Made by a program: the position numbers and the translations under genes. The notes below the pieces were generated by a model, which saw nothing but the letters and a program-made list of their open reading frames with translations, did no database searches and had not been told where the DNA came from. Shown in pieces: positions 8,614-17,122 of a DNA stretch of 64,000 nucleotides (positions are counted from its first letter, which is position 1; the number at the start of each line of letters is the position of its first letter). The DNA is from Curtobacterium sp. MCLR17_007 (GTDB taxonomy: Bacteria; Actinomycetota; Actinomycetes; Actinomycetales; Microbacteriaceae). The DNA lies in NCBI RefSeq assembly GCF_003234655.2, contig NZ_CP126271.1, positions 2,976,001-3,040,000 of the forward strand, read 5' to 3'.

Positions 8614-9162
8614 ATGCGCAAGGTGACCGCTGGACTGTTCTCCTCCGTCGACGGCGTCGTGCAGGACCCGTACACCTTCCAGTACGACAGCTTCGACGAC
8701 GAGCTCGGTGCCGCCATGGGCACGTTCATGGCCAGCACAGACACCGTGCTGCTCGGTCGGAACAGCTACGTCGAGTGGGCCGAGTGGTGGCCGGCGCACC
8801 CCGACGACCCGTTCGGCCAGTGGATCAACCCGATCGAGAAGCACGTGGCCTCGACCACGCTCGACCCCGACCTGGCGTGGCAGAACACCTCGCTCATCCA
8901 GGGCGACGTGCACGACTTCGTGCGCGACCTGAAGCAACAGGACGGCGGCGAGATCGCGGTGTGCGGCAGCGTGACGCTCGTGCGCAGCCTGCTGTTCGCG
9001 GGCCTCCTCGACGAGCTCCAGCTGATGGTGCACCCGGCGGTCGCCGGTGCCGGGCGGAAGCTCTTCGAACCGACCGACCCACCCCTGCGCCTGCGCCTGG
9101 TGGGCAGCACCGTGACGAGCAAGGGGAACGTCCTGAGCACCTACGGGCAGTTCGCGGCCTGA
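8614..9162 (+). CDS. Dihydrofolate reductase family protein (RibD C-terminal domain)
   Basis: 182 aa. The N-terminus MRKVTAGLFSSVDGVVQDP and the central TVLLGRNSYVEWAEWWP match stand-alone RibD_C/YyaP-like proteins, and the NADPH-binding glycine segment is seen in IAVCGSVTLVRSLLFAGLLD. Members use NADPH to reduce pterin- or pyrimidine-like substrates, but most stand-alone members have no known role. It is not in a riboflavin or folate operon here, so no specific function is given. Confidence 0.85.
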   Translation: MRKVTAGLFSSVDGVVQDPYTFQYDSFDDELGAAMGTFMASTDTVLLGRNSYVEWAEWWPAHPDDPFGQWINPIEKHVASTTLDPDLAWQNTSLIQGDVHDFVRDLKQQDGGEIAVCGSVTLVRSLLFAGLLDELQLMVHPAVAGAGRKLFEPTDPPLRLRLVGSTVTSKGNVLSTYGQFAA

Positions 9163-9236
9163 CGGCGGCGAGCCGGGCCTCCCGACCGGCGGTACCGTTG
9201 ACGGTGACCAACTCGCCATCCCGACCGGAGCCCACC

Positions 9237-10535
9237 ATGCCGCAGGACACCCGCCCGCACGTCGTCATCGTCGGCGGTGGGTTCGCCGGCATCGCCGCGA
9301 TGCGCGAGCTCGCGGACGCACCGGTCCGCATCACGCTGGTCGACCGGCACGTCTACAACATGTTCCAGCCGCTCATGTACCAGGTGGCGACGGGTGGTCT
9401 CAACGCCGGCGACGTGACGTACTTCCTCCGCAGCCTGCGCGCCCGCCAGAGCAACGCCGAGTTCCGCCACGGCCTGCTGACCAACATCCGCCCGGACGAG
9501 AAGATCGCCGAGATGTCGGACGGCGAGCACCTGCGCTACGACCACCTCGTGCTGGCGAACGGCGTCAACACCAGCTACTTCGGCACCCCGGGCGCCTACG
9601 AGTACGCGTACTCGATGTACTCCCGCTCCCAGGCCCTGCGCATCCGCGACGAGCTGTTCACCCGGCTCGAAGAGGCCGCCGCGAACCAGGGCCCCGACGA
9701 GATCCGCATCGTGATCGTCGGCGGCGGTGCGACCGGCGTCGAGATGGCGGGCGCCCTCGCCGAGCTGCGCGACCAGGCCCTGCAGGCGGCGTACCCGGAG
9801 ATCGTCCGCGGCAACATCACCATCACGCTCGTGCACCGCAGCGGCGAGCTGCTGAAGCCGTTCGCCCCGCGCCTGCGCCGGTACGCGGCCAAGGTCCTGC
9901 GCAAGCGCGGCGTCGTGCTCCGGCTCAACACCGGCGTGTCCGAGGTGCGGCCCGACGGCGTGATGACGGCCGAGGGCGAGTTCATCCCCGCCTCGCAGGT
10001 GATCTGGGCCACCGGCGTCGCCGCCCACAAAGAGGTCGCGAACTGGGGCCTGCCGCAGACACACGGCGGCCGCATCCAGGTGAACGACGACCTCAGCGTC
10101 AAGGGGGTCGAGGGCATCTGGGCCGCCGGCGACATCGCCGCGCAGGACGACGCCCTCGCGCAGCTGGCCCAGCCGGCGCTGCAGGGCGGCAAGCACATCG
10201 CGAAGCAGATCGTCCGCACGCTGCACGGCAAGCCGACCGAGCACCTGAAGTACTTCGACAAGGGCACCATGGCGACGATCGGCACGAACGCCGCCGTCGC
10301 CCAGCTGCGCGGGGGGATCACGATGGTCGGCCCGGTCGCCTGGGCTGCCTGGGTCGCGGTGCACATCGCGTCGCTGCTCGGCAACGGCAACCGGCTGTCG
10401 ACCCTGTCGCACTTCTTCGTCCGCTACCTGTGGTTCATGCGGAAGCGCTCGATCCCGATCGTCGGGGACGTCCGGCCCGTGCGCCCGAACGGCGACCGCG
10501 AGCCGGAGCCCTGGCAGATGCAGAAGGCCGAGTAG
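9237..10535 (+). CDS. ndh: Type II NADH dehydrogenase (non-proton-pumping NADH:quinone oxidoreductase)
   Basis: 432 aa, the usual length of NDH-2. Two dinucleotide-binding motifs are present: VVIVGGGFAGIAAMREL at the N-terminus for FAD, and IVIVGGGATGVEMAGALAEL near the middle for NADH. The family motif GIWAAGDIAA binds the flavin ribityl chain, and the C-terminal region around GPVAWAAWVAVHIASLLG followed by a basic tail forms the membrane anchor. It passes electrons from NADH to menaquinone in the respiratory chain. It is monocistronic and ends just before a long repeat block. Confidence 0.92.
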   Translation: MPQDTRPHVVIVGGGFAGIAAMRELADAPVRITLVDRHVYNMFQPLMYQVATGGLNAGDVTYFLRSLRARQSNAEFRHGLLTNIRPDEKIAEMSDGEHLRYDHLVLANGVNTSYFGTPGAYEYAYSMYSRSQALRIRDELFTRLEEAAANQGPDEIRIVIVGGGATGVEMAGALAELRDQALQAAYPEIVRGNITITLVHRSGELLKPFAPRLRRYAAKVLRKRGVVLRLNTGVSEVRPDGVMTAEGEFIPASQVIWATGVAAHKEVANWGLPQTHGGRIQVNDDLSVKGVEGIWAAGDIAAQDDALAQLAQPALQGGKHIAKQIVRTLHGKPTEHLKYFDKGTMATIGTNAAVAQLRGGITMVGPVAWAAWVAVHIASLLGNGNRLSTLSHFFVRYLWFMRKRSIPIVGDVRPVRPNGDREPEPWQMQKAE

Positions 10536-11090
10536 CGCCAGGCGCGGCTGCGCGCGGTTGCGCGCCGGTGCGGGTGCTGCGCACCGTGCGCGGTTGCGCC
10601 CCCGTGCGCGGTTGGCCGCCCCGTGCGAGGCAACAAGTCCGCACCACGCAACCAGCCCCGCACCAGCGCACGCCGCGTCGGACGGGAGGCACGGTGCCAG
10701 CCCGCAACGAGCCTCCCGTCCGGCACCGCGCAGCAGACCCGCGCACCGTGCGCGTGCTGCGCTCCGTGCGCGGTTGGCCGCGCCGTGCGAGGCAACAAGC
10801 CCGCACCACGCAACCAGCCCCGCACCAGCGCACGCCGCGTCGGACGGGAGGCACGGTGCCAGCCCGCAACGAGCCTCCCGTCCGGCACCGCGCAGCAGAC
10901 CCGCGCACCGTGCGCGTGCTGCGCTCCGTGCGCGGTTGGCCGCGCCGTGCGAGGCAACAAGTCCGCACCGTGCAACCAGCCCCGCACCAGCGCACGCCCC
11001 GCGCCCCGCGCGCGCCACGGCTGCGCACGCCGCGCGCGCCGCGGCAGCGCACGCCGCGCGCGCGCCGCGGCAGCGGCACCCAGCGCCCGC
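10536..11090. repeat. Gene-free repeat block: about 2.6 copies of a 162-bp tandem repeat
   Basis: The element GAGGCAACAA recurs at exactly 162-bp spacing (10627, 10789, 10951) and flanking sequence is nearly identical over about 10575-10998. Because 162 is divisible by three, long open frames appear in several frames, but their translations are just the repeat and none is a credible gene. Each full unit includes a hairpin GGACGGGAGGC...GCCTCCCGTCC (10680-10690/10711-10721 and 10842-10852/10873-10883) and one GTGCGAGGCAACA element. From 11000 to 11090 the sequence decays into CGCGCGCC-rich low complexity. No spacers or cas genes are present, so it is not CRISPR. Confidence 0.85.
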
Positions 11091-11996
11091 CTACGCGCCC
11101 CGGGCCTCGAAGTAGGCGCCCGCGCCGATGTCCTCGAACAGCGTCGGCCCGGTCGGGGTCCAGTCGAACGCCTGCTGCGTCGCGTCGGACGTGGCTGACA
11201 TCTCGAAGCCGAAGAACCGGCCGATGAACCCGAAGTGCGCGTCCGCGTCAGCCGGGTCGATCGACGTCACCGGCAGCCCGAGCCCGTCGCCGATGGCCTC
11301 GGCGATGGACCGCGTGGTCAGCGCCGGCTCCGCGACCACGTGCAGGCGGGTGCCGGCCGGAGCGCTCTCGAGGCCCAGTCGGACGATCCGCGCGGCGTCC
11401 GAGCGGTGCACGGCGGACCAGCGGTTCGTGCCGTCGCCGACGTAGCCGGAGACGCCCTGCTGCCGCGCGGCGGCGACGATCGCGGCGATGAAGCCGTGGT
11501 CCCCCATCCCGTGCACGGTCGGGGCGAAGCGTGCGGCGACACTCCGGACGCCGTCGGCCACGAAGTCGAACGCGCGGTTCTCGCTGCCGCCGCGCATGGC
11601 GTCCGGTCCGACGAACGGGCTCGGGTCCTGCTCGGTCGCGGGACGGTCCTGCGTCAGGCCGGCGATGCCCGACGCGACGACGAACGGCCGGTCGCTGCCC
11701 GCCAGGACCTCGCCCATCGCCTCGACCGCGGCGCGTTCGGCGGCGCTCGTGCCCGCGGCATCCGACCAGTCGTGCTTGTTGGCGAGGTGGACGACGCCGT
11801 CGGACTCGGCGGCACCGCGACGCAGCGCGTCGAGGTCGTCGAGGTCCCCGCGCAGTGCGGTGGCGCCGGCCGTCTCGACACGGGCGGCGGCGGCGTCGGA
11901 GCGGACGAGCCCGGTGACGCGGTGTCCGGCGGCGACCAGGTCGTCGATGGTCGCTGAGCCGATCCAGCCGGAGGCTCCGGTGACGAAGACGTGCAT
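11091..11996 (-). CDS. NAD-dependent epimerase/dehydratase (extended SDR family)
   Basis: 301 aa. The N-terminus MHVFVTGASGWIGSATIDDL holds the TGxxGxxG cofactor motif, and HLANKHDWSD follows the usual H-L-A position. The canonical YxxxK catalytic pair is not obvious, so catalysis may differ or it may be a reductase-like member of the atypical SDRs. The ATG at 11996 has AGGAAGG upstream. It is divergent from a TetR gene, with two inverted repeats in between, so it is very likely the regulator's target. Confidence 0.82.
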   Translation of the reverse strand: MHVFVTGASGWIGSATIDDLVAAGHRVTGLVRSDAAAARVETAGATALRGDLDDLDALRRGAAESDGVVHLANKHDWSDAAGTSAAERAAVEAMGEVLAGSDRPFVVASGIAGLTQDRPATEQDPSPFVGPDAMRGGSENRAFDFVADGVRSVAARFAPTVHGMGDHGFIAAIVAAARQQGVSGYVGDGTNRWSAVHRSDAARIVRLGLESAPAGTRLHVVAEPALTTRSIAEAIGDGLGLPVTSIDPADADAHFGFIGRFFGFEMSATSDATQQAFDWTPTGPTLFEDIGAGAYFEARGA

Positions 11997-12046
11997 GGTG
12001 TGGTCCTTCCTGACGCGACGACCGTGCCGCGTGGTCCGAGGCGAGG

Positions 12047-12067
12047 TGATGTCACCCGCTGACATCA
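12047..12067. promoter_or_regulatory. TetR-type operator, perfect inverted repeat
   Basis: TGATGTCA, five bases, TGACATCA: perfect 8-bp arms in the 115-bp gap between the divergent SDR and TetR genes. A second, related site follows at 12078-12098. Position and symmetry fit autoregulation by the TetR protein and control of the SDR gene. Confidence 0.7.
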
Positions 12068-12077
12068 CTGTAGCGCA

Positions 12078-12098
12078 TGATGTCAGCCCCTGTCATCA
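12078..12098. promoter_or_regulatory. Second TetR-type operator, imperfect inverted repeat
   Basis: TGATGTCA, GCCCC, TGTCATCA: the same half-site and the same 5-bp spacer as the site at 12047, with one mismatch in the right arm. It ends 14 bp before the TetR start codon, where it would block transcription of the regulator gene. The two sites are 31 bp apart, centre to centre, about three helical turns. Confidence 0.65.
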
Positions 12099-12111
12099 GT
12101 AGACTCGACGC

Positions 12112-12684
12112 ATGGTGCGATGGCAACCCGGCACACGGGAACGACTGCAGGCGGTGTCCCTACAGCTCTTCGCCGAGCAGGGGTTCGAGCAGACGACCGT
12201 CGCCGAGATCGCCGCCGCGGCCGAGGTCACCGAGCGCACCTTCTTCCGGCACTTCGCCGACAAGCGCGAGGTGCTGTTCGCCGGGCAGGACGACTTCGTC
12301 GCGCTGTTCCTCGACCCGATCACGCAGGCACCCGAGGGAACGGCTCCGTTCGACCTCGTCGCGTCGGCACTCGAGCAGACGGGCTCGTACTTCCCCGACG
12401 AGCGCCGCGCGTGGTCCCGGATGCGCCAACCGATCATCGAGGCCGAACCGTCCCTGAGGGAACGCGAACTCGGCAAGCTCGCCATGCTCACGGTCCGGAT
12501 CGGCGAGGCCCTCCGCGCGCGCGGCGTCCCCGAACCGGCGGCCACCCTGGCGGCGGAGACCGGCGTGACGGTGTTCGACCTGGCGTTCCGGCAGTGGATC
12601 GCACCGGGCGAGGAGCGCTCCCTCGCAGCCGTCACGCACGAGCGACTGGCCGCGTTGACGGAGCTGTTGCACCCCGGACACTGA
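12112..12684 (+). CDS. TetR/AcrR-family transcriptional regulator
   Basis: 190 aa. The N-terminal DNA-binding domain is typical: LFAEQGFEQTTVAEIAAAAE followed by VTERTFFRHFADKREVLF. The C-terminal ligand domain is unremarkable and ends in LTELLHPGH. It is divergent from the SDR gene, and two inverted repeats between the genes are its probable operators. The inducer is unknown. Confidence 0.9.
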   Translation: MVRWQPGTRERLQAVSLQLFAEQGFEQTTVAEIAAAAEVTERTFFRHFADKREVLFAGQDDFVALFLDPITQAPEGTAPFDLVASALEQTGSYFPDERRAWSRMRQPIIEAEPSLRERELGKLAMLTVRIGEALRARGVPEPAATLAAETGVTVFDLAFRQWIAPGEERSLAAVTHERLAALTELLHPGH

Positions 12685-12718
12685 GGTCGTTCATGGGCAG
12701 TCGGAGCATCCTCGAACG

Positions 12719-13930
12719 ATGTCCTCGAGCACGCTGACCCAGCGCACGGCGGCCCCCGCTGCCGGCACTGCCCCGGCGACGCGCGGGTCCGGTCGCCCCG
12801 TCGACCGCTCCCCACTGGCGACCCGGGCCACCGCGCTTGACGGCCTGCGGACCGTCGCCATCGTCATCGTCATGCTCTACCACCTGCACGTCGCGGGCTT
12901 CGAGGGCGGGTTCATCGGCGTCACGGTCTTCTTCGTGCTGTCCGGGTTCCTCATCACCACGCTGCTGCTGGGCGAACACCGTCGGACGGGCACGATCCGG
13001 CTCGGGTCCTTCTGGCTGAAGCGGCTGCTCCGGCTCTACCCCGCCCTGCTCGTGATGGTCGCCGCGGGCCTGGCCCTCTGGTCGTGGGTCGGCGGGTACA
13101 AGGGCGCGTCGTTCTCTCCCGGTGAGGCCGCGTTCATCGCCCTGAGCTACACCGGCAACCTCTTCCGCTCGTTCTGGGACACCACGCAGGGCGTCTTCGC
13201 GCACACGTGGAGCCTGTCGATGGAGGAGCAGTTCTACCTGGTCTGGCCACCGGTCCTGGTGCTGCTCTTCGCGCTCCGCACCCGTCGGCGCGCGCTGATG
13301 GCGGGTCTCGGCGTCGTCATCGTGGGCGCGTCCGTCGCGTCGTGGGCCAGCTACCGCACGCCGAACGGCGGGGCGACGCCGGACGTGTACTTCTCGCCCG
13401 TGCTCGGGCTCGTGCCCCTGGCCACCGGCTGCCTGCTCGCACTGCTCCTCGACGACGAGCGCGTCCGTGCGTGGGCCGCCGGGCTCGCCGGGCACCTCGG
13501 CACGTGGGTCGGCATCGGGCTGCTCGCTGCGGTGCAGTTCTGGATCGACGACGACTGGACGCAGCACGCGTGGACGTTCGGCCTGCTGCTGCCCGCGACC
13601 GGGCTGGTCTCCGCGGCCCTGATCGGCGGGCTGGTCTCGGTCCGCAGCCCGCTCTCCGCCGCGCTCTCCTGGACCCCGATGGCGTGGTTCGGCCGTCGCG
13701 TGTCGTACTCGGCCTACCTCTGGCACCCCCTCGTGATCGCCCTGCTGGGCACGGTCGCGTCGAGCGCGTTCGGCGCGTGGGCCTGGGTGTGGCTGCTCGG
13801 CGCGGCGGTCCTGGTCGCCGTCGGCGCGGCCTACGCGGTCGAGGTGCCGGTCGAGAAGCTCCGCCGCCGCTTCCGGGAGGCCCGGCGCCTGTTGGCAGCG
13901 GAGCGTTCCGCCGCGCAGACCCTCCGCTGA
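12719..13930 (+). CDS. Acyltransferase 3 family membrane protein (OafA/YrhL-like)
   Basis: 403 aa with about ten membrane segments. The diagnostic start of the family is ALDGLRTVAIVIVMLYHLH near residues 40-58, with the conserved His in YHLH; the segment FFVLSGFLITTLLL and the motif SLSMEEQFYLVWP follow. These proteins O-acylate envelope polysaccharides, peptidoglycan or lipids at the membrane. An N-terminal cytoplasmic extension of about 38 residues is rich in Ala, Thr and Arg. It stands between the TetR gene and an FAD monooxygenase, neither of which suggests its substrate. Confidence 0.88.
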   Translation: MSSSTLTQRTAAPAAGTAPATRGSGRPVDRSPLATRATALDGLRTVAIVIVMLYHLHVAGFEGGFIGVTVFFVLSGFLITTLLLGEHRRTGTIRLGSFWLKRLLRLYPALLVMVAAGLALWSWVGGYKGASFSPGEAAFIALSYTGNLFRSFWDTTQGVFAHTWSLSMEEQFYLVWPPVLVLLFALRTRRRALMAGLGVVIVGASVASWASYRTPNGGATPDVYFSPVLGLVPLATGCLLALLLDDERVRAWAAGLAGHLGTWVGIGLLAAVQFWIDDDWTQHAWTFGLLLPATGLVSAALIGGLVSVRSPLSAALSWTPMAWFGRRVSYSAYLWHPLVIALLGTVASSAFGAWAWVWLLGAAVLVAVGAAYAVEVPVEKLRRRFREARRLLAAERSAAQTLR

Positions 13931-14022
13931 GGCGCGGGGCGCCCCACCCGCCGGTTCCCCCGCAGTGGTCCGCATCCGGCACTGCCGGCCGCGTCCGGCC
14001 CTGCCGTCCGTAGGCTCGGCCC

Positions 14023-15186
14023 GTGACCCTTGCGCGGACCGGAGTCCTGGTCGTCGGCGGCGGACCCGTCGGGGTGTTCCTCGGCGCGCTGCTGGCGCAC
14101 GCGGGCGTCGACGTCCAGGTGTGGGAACGGCGTGACACCGTCCCGTCCGGGTCCCGCGCGATCGGCATCCACCCGCCCTCGCTCGACGCGTTCGCCGCGG
14201 TCGACGCCGCCGTGCCGGTGCTCGCCGAGGCCACGCTCGTGCGCCGTGGTGTGGCGCGCAGCCGCGGCCGGACCCTCGGCACGCTGTCGTTCGACGGCGT
14301 CTCCGACACCCATCCGTACGTCGTCACGCTCGACCAGCACCGCACCGAGCGGATCCTGCGCGAGCGGCTCGAGTCCGCCGCGCCCGGGGCCCTGCGCCCC
14401 GGCACCACCGTCACCGCACTGCGACGGCACCGGGACCACGTCGAGGCGGTCGGCATCGGCCCCGACGGCGGCGCGATCGAGCTGCGGGCGTCGTTCGTGG
14501 TCGGGGCTGACGGCGCCCGCAGCACCGTGCGGGACCTGCTCGGCATCGCCACGACCGGCCGCGAGTACCCGGACCGCTACGTGATGGGCGACTTCGCCGA
14601 CCCCGAACCGCTCGCCGCGCGCTCCGACGCCCTGGTCGACGTGGGACCGGACGGCGTCGTCGAGGCGTTCCCGCTGCCCGACGGACGACGCCGCTACGTC
14701 ACGCTGGTCGGCCGTGGTGCACCCGAGCACGACGAGGTCGATGCCGAGCGGCTGGCCGAGACCGTGCGCCGACGGACCGGGGCCGCCGTGGACCCGGCGT
14801 CGAACTCGATGCTGAGCGGCTTCCGGGTCCGCCGCCGCGAGGCCGTGCGGGTCGGCGTCGGGCGGGTCGTCCTGATCGGGGACGCCGCGCACGAGATCAG
14901 CCCCATCGGCGGGCAGGGCATGAACCTCGGCTGGCTCGACGCCGCCGAGCTCGCGCCCCTGCTGGCCGAGGGCGTGCGCACCGGCTCGGCCGGGCCGTGG
15001 CCCGCCTACGCGGCACGTCGCCAGGCCGTCGCACGTCGGGCGGCACGCCAGGCCGAGGCGAACATGGCACTCGGTGGGCGGGCCGTGGGGCCGGCGGTGC
15101 TGGGACGCGAGGTGGTGCTGCGGACGCTGTTGGGCCTCCCGTCCGCCGCGCTGCTCGCGCGCACCTACGCCATGCGCTGGTCCTAG
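14023..15186 (+). CDS. FAD-dependent monooxygenase (aromatic hydroxylase-like)
   Basis: 387 aa. The three group A flavoprotein monooxygenase motifs are present: the dinucleotide fold LVVGGGPVGVFLGALLAHAG with acidic WER at its end, the DG motif VGADGARSTVRDLLG, and the GD motif VVLIGDAAHEISPIGGQGMN. The size fits PHBH-like single-component enzymes. The GTG start follows the acyltransferase by about 90 bp. The substrate is unknown; proximity to a UbiA prenyltransferase on the other strand could hint at a prenylated or quinone-like product, but this is weak. Confidence 0.85.
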   Translation: MTLARTGVLVVGGGPVGVFLGALLAHAGVDVQVWERRDTVPSGSRAIGIHPPSLDAFAAVDAAVPVLAEATLVRRGVARSRGRTLGTLSFDGVSDTHPYVVTLDQHRTERILRERLESAAPGALRPGTTVTALRRHRDHVEAVGIGPDGGAIELRASFVVGADGARSTVRDLLGIATTGREYPDRYVMGDFADPEPLAARSDALVDVGPDGVVEAFPLPDGRRRYVTLVGRGAPEHDEVDAERLAETVRRRTGAAVDPASNSMLSGFRVRRREAVRVGVGRVVLIGDAAHEISPIGGQGMNLGWLDAAELAPLLAEGVRTGSAGPWPAYAARRQAVARRAARQAEANMALGGRAVGPAVLGREVVLRTLLGLPSAALLARTYAMRWS

Positions 15187-15205
15187 CCCGACGCAACCGT
15201 CCGGA

Positions 15206-16060
15206 CTACGCCACCAGGCGGGCTCCGGCCAGACCGAGCTCGACGACGAGGACCAGCGACGACGCGATGACCAGCCGGAACAGCGTGCGGGTCGGCGGGC
15301 CGGTCAGGACCAGGCGGATCCCGACGGCGGCGAGCACGACCACGGCGACCGTCCCGACCACCGCCAGGACGACGCCGGGGCCGCTGACCGGGTCGTCCCC
15401 GGTGAGCTGGCCGAACAGCACCAGGCCCGCGGCGACGACCAGCGCGCCGAACGCGACGACCCCGGCGGCGTGGAGCCCGAGCCGGTGCGGGAAGCCCCGG
15501 ACACCCGTGGCGGCGTCGTCGACCAGGTCCGGCAGGACGTTCGTGCAGTGGATCGCGACGCCGAACACCGCGCCGGTCGCGATCGCCCAGACGGCGGGCA
15601 GCTGCGCCTGGGGTCCGGCGGACACCGCGACCACCGGCAGCAGCCCGAAGGCGACGACGAACGGCGCCACCGACCACACGGAGCGCTTCAGGCCGGCGTC
15701 GTAGGCCCATCCGGCGGCGACGAGCACCAGGTGCGCGAACGCGGCCACCGGCCCGAGGAACAGCGACAGGACGACCGCGACGGCAGCGGTGCCGAACGCG
15801 GCGTTCCGGACGGCACGCTTCGACACCAGGCCCTGTGCGACGGGCTTGTCCGACCGCCCGACGGCCCGGTCGCGGTCGGCGTCGATCCAGTCGTTCGCCA
15901 GTCCGATCGACAGCTGCCCGGCGACCACGGTCAGTGCGACCAGGACGACGAGCCCCACCGGGTGCCCGACCGCGGCGGCGATCACGGCGGCCAGGACGGT
16001 GACCGTGACGGTCGGGCCGGGGTGCGACGAGGCGAGGAGCAGGCGCACCGGGGACGACAT
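15206..16060 (-). CDS. UbiA-family prenyltransferase
   Basis: 284 aa integral membrane protein. The first aspartate motif reads NDWIDADRDRAVGRSDKPVA (NDxxDxxxD) and the second DLVDDAATGVRGFPHRLG, the two metal/diphosphate sites of the superfamily. About eight to nine membrane segments are seen. It transfers a prenyl chain to an aromatic or other acceptor in the membrane. It is convergent with the monooxygenase with a 19-bp gap. It could be MenA-like, but no men genes are present to support this. Confidence 0.85.
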   Translation of the reverse strand: MSSPVRLLLASSHPGPTVTVTVLAAVIAAAVGHPVGLVVLVALTVVAGQLSIGLANDWIDADRDRAVGRSDKPVAQGLVSKRAVRNAAFGTAAVAVVLSLFLGPVAAFAHLVLVAAGWAYDAGLKRSVWSVAPFVVAFGLLPVVAVSAGPQAQLPAVWAIATGAVFGVAIHCTNVLPDLVDDAATGVRGFPHRLGLHAAGVVAFGALVVAAGLVLFGQLTGDDPVSGPGVVLAVVGTVAVVVLAAVGIRLVLTGPPTRTLFRLVIASSLVLVVELGLAGARLVA

Positions 16061-16147
16061 GCCCAGAGCCTACGGACCGGCCGCGCGTCTGCGGACAGGC
16101 TGCGGGCTGCGGGCTGCGGTCGACCGACGGGCTGCGGACGACGGTGG

Positions 16148-16516
16148 TCAGGCGCGGTCGTGCAGCGTGACGTGGTAGCCGTCCGGGTCGGCGAAGGTGA
16201 ACGTCCGGCCGAAGGGACCGTCGATCGGGTCGGCGACGACCGTGTGCCCGCCGGCGACCAGGGCGTCGTGGATCTCCTGCACCCCGGTGGCGTGCAGCCA
16301 GACCGCGGTGCCGATGCCCGGCTGCGGCGTGCCGGCGATGTCGGTGCCCGCGACGACGTCGCGCAGGGCGAATGCGATCGGCGTCGTCGTGAAGACGACC
16401 GCGTGGGGCGGCCCGGCCGGCGAGCGGACGAGACCGAGGTACTGCTCGTAGAACGCCTGTGACGCGTCGAGGTCGGTGACCTGCAGCGAGACGAAGTCGG
16501 GACCGGTGACCGGCAT
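16148..16516 (-). CDS. VOC-family protein (glyoxalase/bleomycin resistance fold)
   Basis: 122 aa. It begins PDFVSLQVTDLDASQAFYEQ and ends in DPDGYHVTLHDRA, the start and end of the vicinal oxygen chelate fold, with a metal-ligand-like Glu/His pattern not fully clear. I chose the ATG at 16516 since GGAG sits 7 bases before it. It is divergent from a MarR gene with twin palindromes between them, so it is likely the regulated target, perhaps for detoxification of a small electrophile. Confidence 0.85.
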   Translation of the reverse strand: MPVTGPDFVSLQVTDLDASQAFYEQYLGLVRSPAGPPHAVVFTTTPIAFALRDVVAGTDIAGTPQPGIGTAVWLHATGVQEIHDALVAGGHTVVADPIDGPFGRTFTFADPDGYHVTLHDRA

Positions 16517-16533
16517 GGGATGCTCCTTCAATC

Positions 16534-16553
16534 TGTGTCAGTTGTCTGACACA
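16534..16553. promoter_or_regulatory. MarR-type operator 1, perfect 20-bp palindrome
   Basis: TGTGTCAG, TTGT, CTGACACA: perfect 8-bp arms and a 4-bp spacer, 17 bp upstream of the VOC start codon. It is one of two related sites in the 62-bp divergent gap. Confidence 0.75.
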
Positions 16554-16562
16554 GAGGACTGT

Positions 16563-16580
16563 ATGTCAGACTACTGACAT
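16563..16580. promoter_or_regulatory. MarR-type operator 2, overlapping the marR start codon
   Basis: ATGTCAG, ACTA, CTGACAT: perfect 7-bp arms with a 4-bp spacer and the same TGTCAG half-site as operator 1. Its last two bases are the first two of the ATG at 16579, so binding would directly block the regulator's own expression. The sites are 28 bp apart centre to centre. Confidence 0.75.
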
Positions 16581-17025
16581 GAGTCAAGGCGACGATGCGA
16601 TCGACCTCGAGACGTCGATGGGGTACCTGCTGAAGGAGGCCTCGAGTGCGTTGCGTACCGCGATGGAGGCCGCACTCCGGCCGCTCGGCATGACGGTCAC
16701 GCACTACTCGTGCCTGGAGCTGCTCGCGCAGCGGCCGGGCCTGTCCAACTCGGAGCTCGCGCGCGGCGCCTTCGTCACCCGGCAGTCGATGAACGTGCTG
16801 CTGCAGACGCTCGAGCGGGACGGCGTGGTCTCGCGGGCGACGCGGGCACCGGTCGGCAAGGCGCTGCCGACCGAGCTCACGGCGCAGGGCCGGCGAGACC
16901 TGGCCGCGGCGACCGCGGCGGTGCGCGGCGTGGAACTGCGGATGCTCGACGGCATGGAGGCCGACGAGCAGGTCGTGGCGACCCGGGCGCTCCGCAGCAT
17001 GGTCCGGGCGCTGCGCGGCAGCTGA
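16579..17025 (+). CDS. MarR-family transcriptional regulator
   Basis: 148 aa winged-helix protein. The recognition region is PGLSNSELARGAFVTRQSMN followed by VLLQTLERDGVVSRATR, and the dimerisation helices flank it. It has one Cys, in HYSCLELLAQRP. It is divergent from a VOC-family gene and probably represses it and itself through the two palindromes between them. Confidence 0.9.
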   Translation: MSQGDDAIDLETSMGYLLKEASSALRTAMEAALRPLGMTVTHYSCLELLAQRPGLSNSELARGAFVTRQSMNVLLQTLERDGVVSRATRAPVGKALPTELTAQGRRDLAAATAAVRGVELRMLDGMEADEQVVATRALRSMVRALRGS

Positions 17026-17122
17026 GTGAGCTGTGCCGGCCGGCGACATCCGGGCAGCGCTGTGTGGCCGCGGAATCCGGGCGCGACGACACCGGACGTC
17101 GTGGAGACTGGGGAACGTGTCA

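Noticed and set aside
10575..10998. Possible CRISPR array
   Set aside because: The repeats are contiguous 162-bp units without unique spacers, and no cas genes are near.
10424..11227. Open frames of 190-265 codons in five frames across the repeat block
   Set aside because: They are translations of the 162-bp tandem repeat, whose length is a multiple of three. They lack ribosome sites and give Arg/Ala/Cys-rich repeats.
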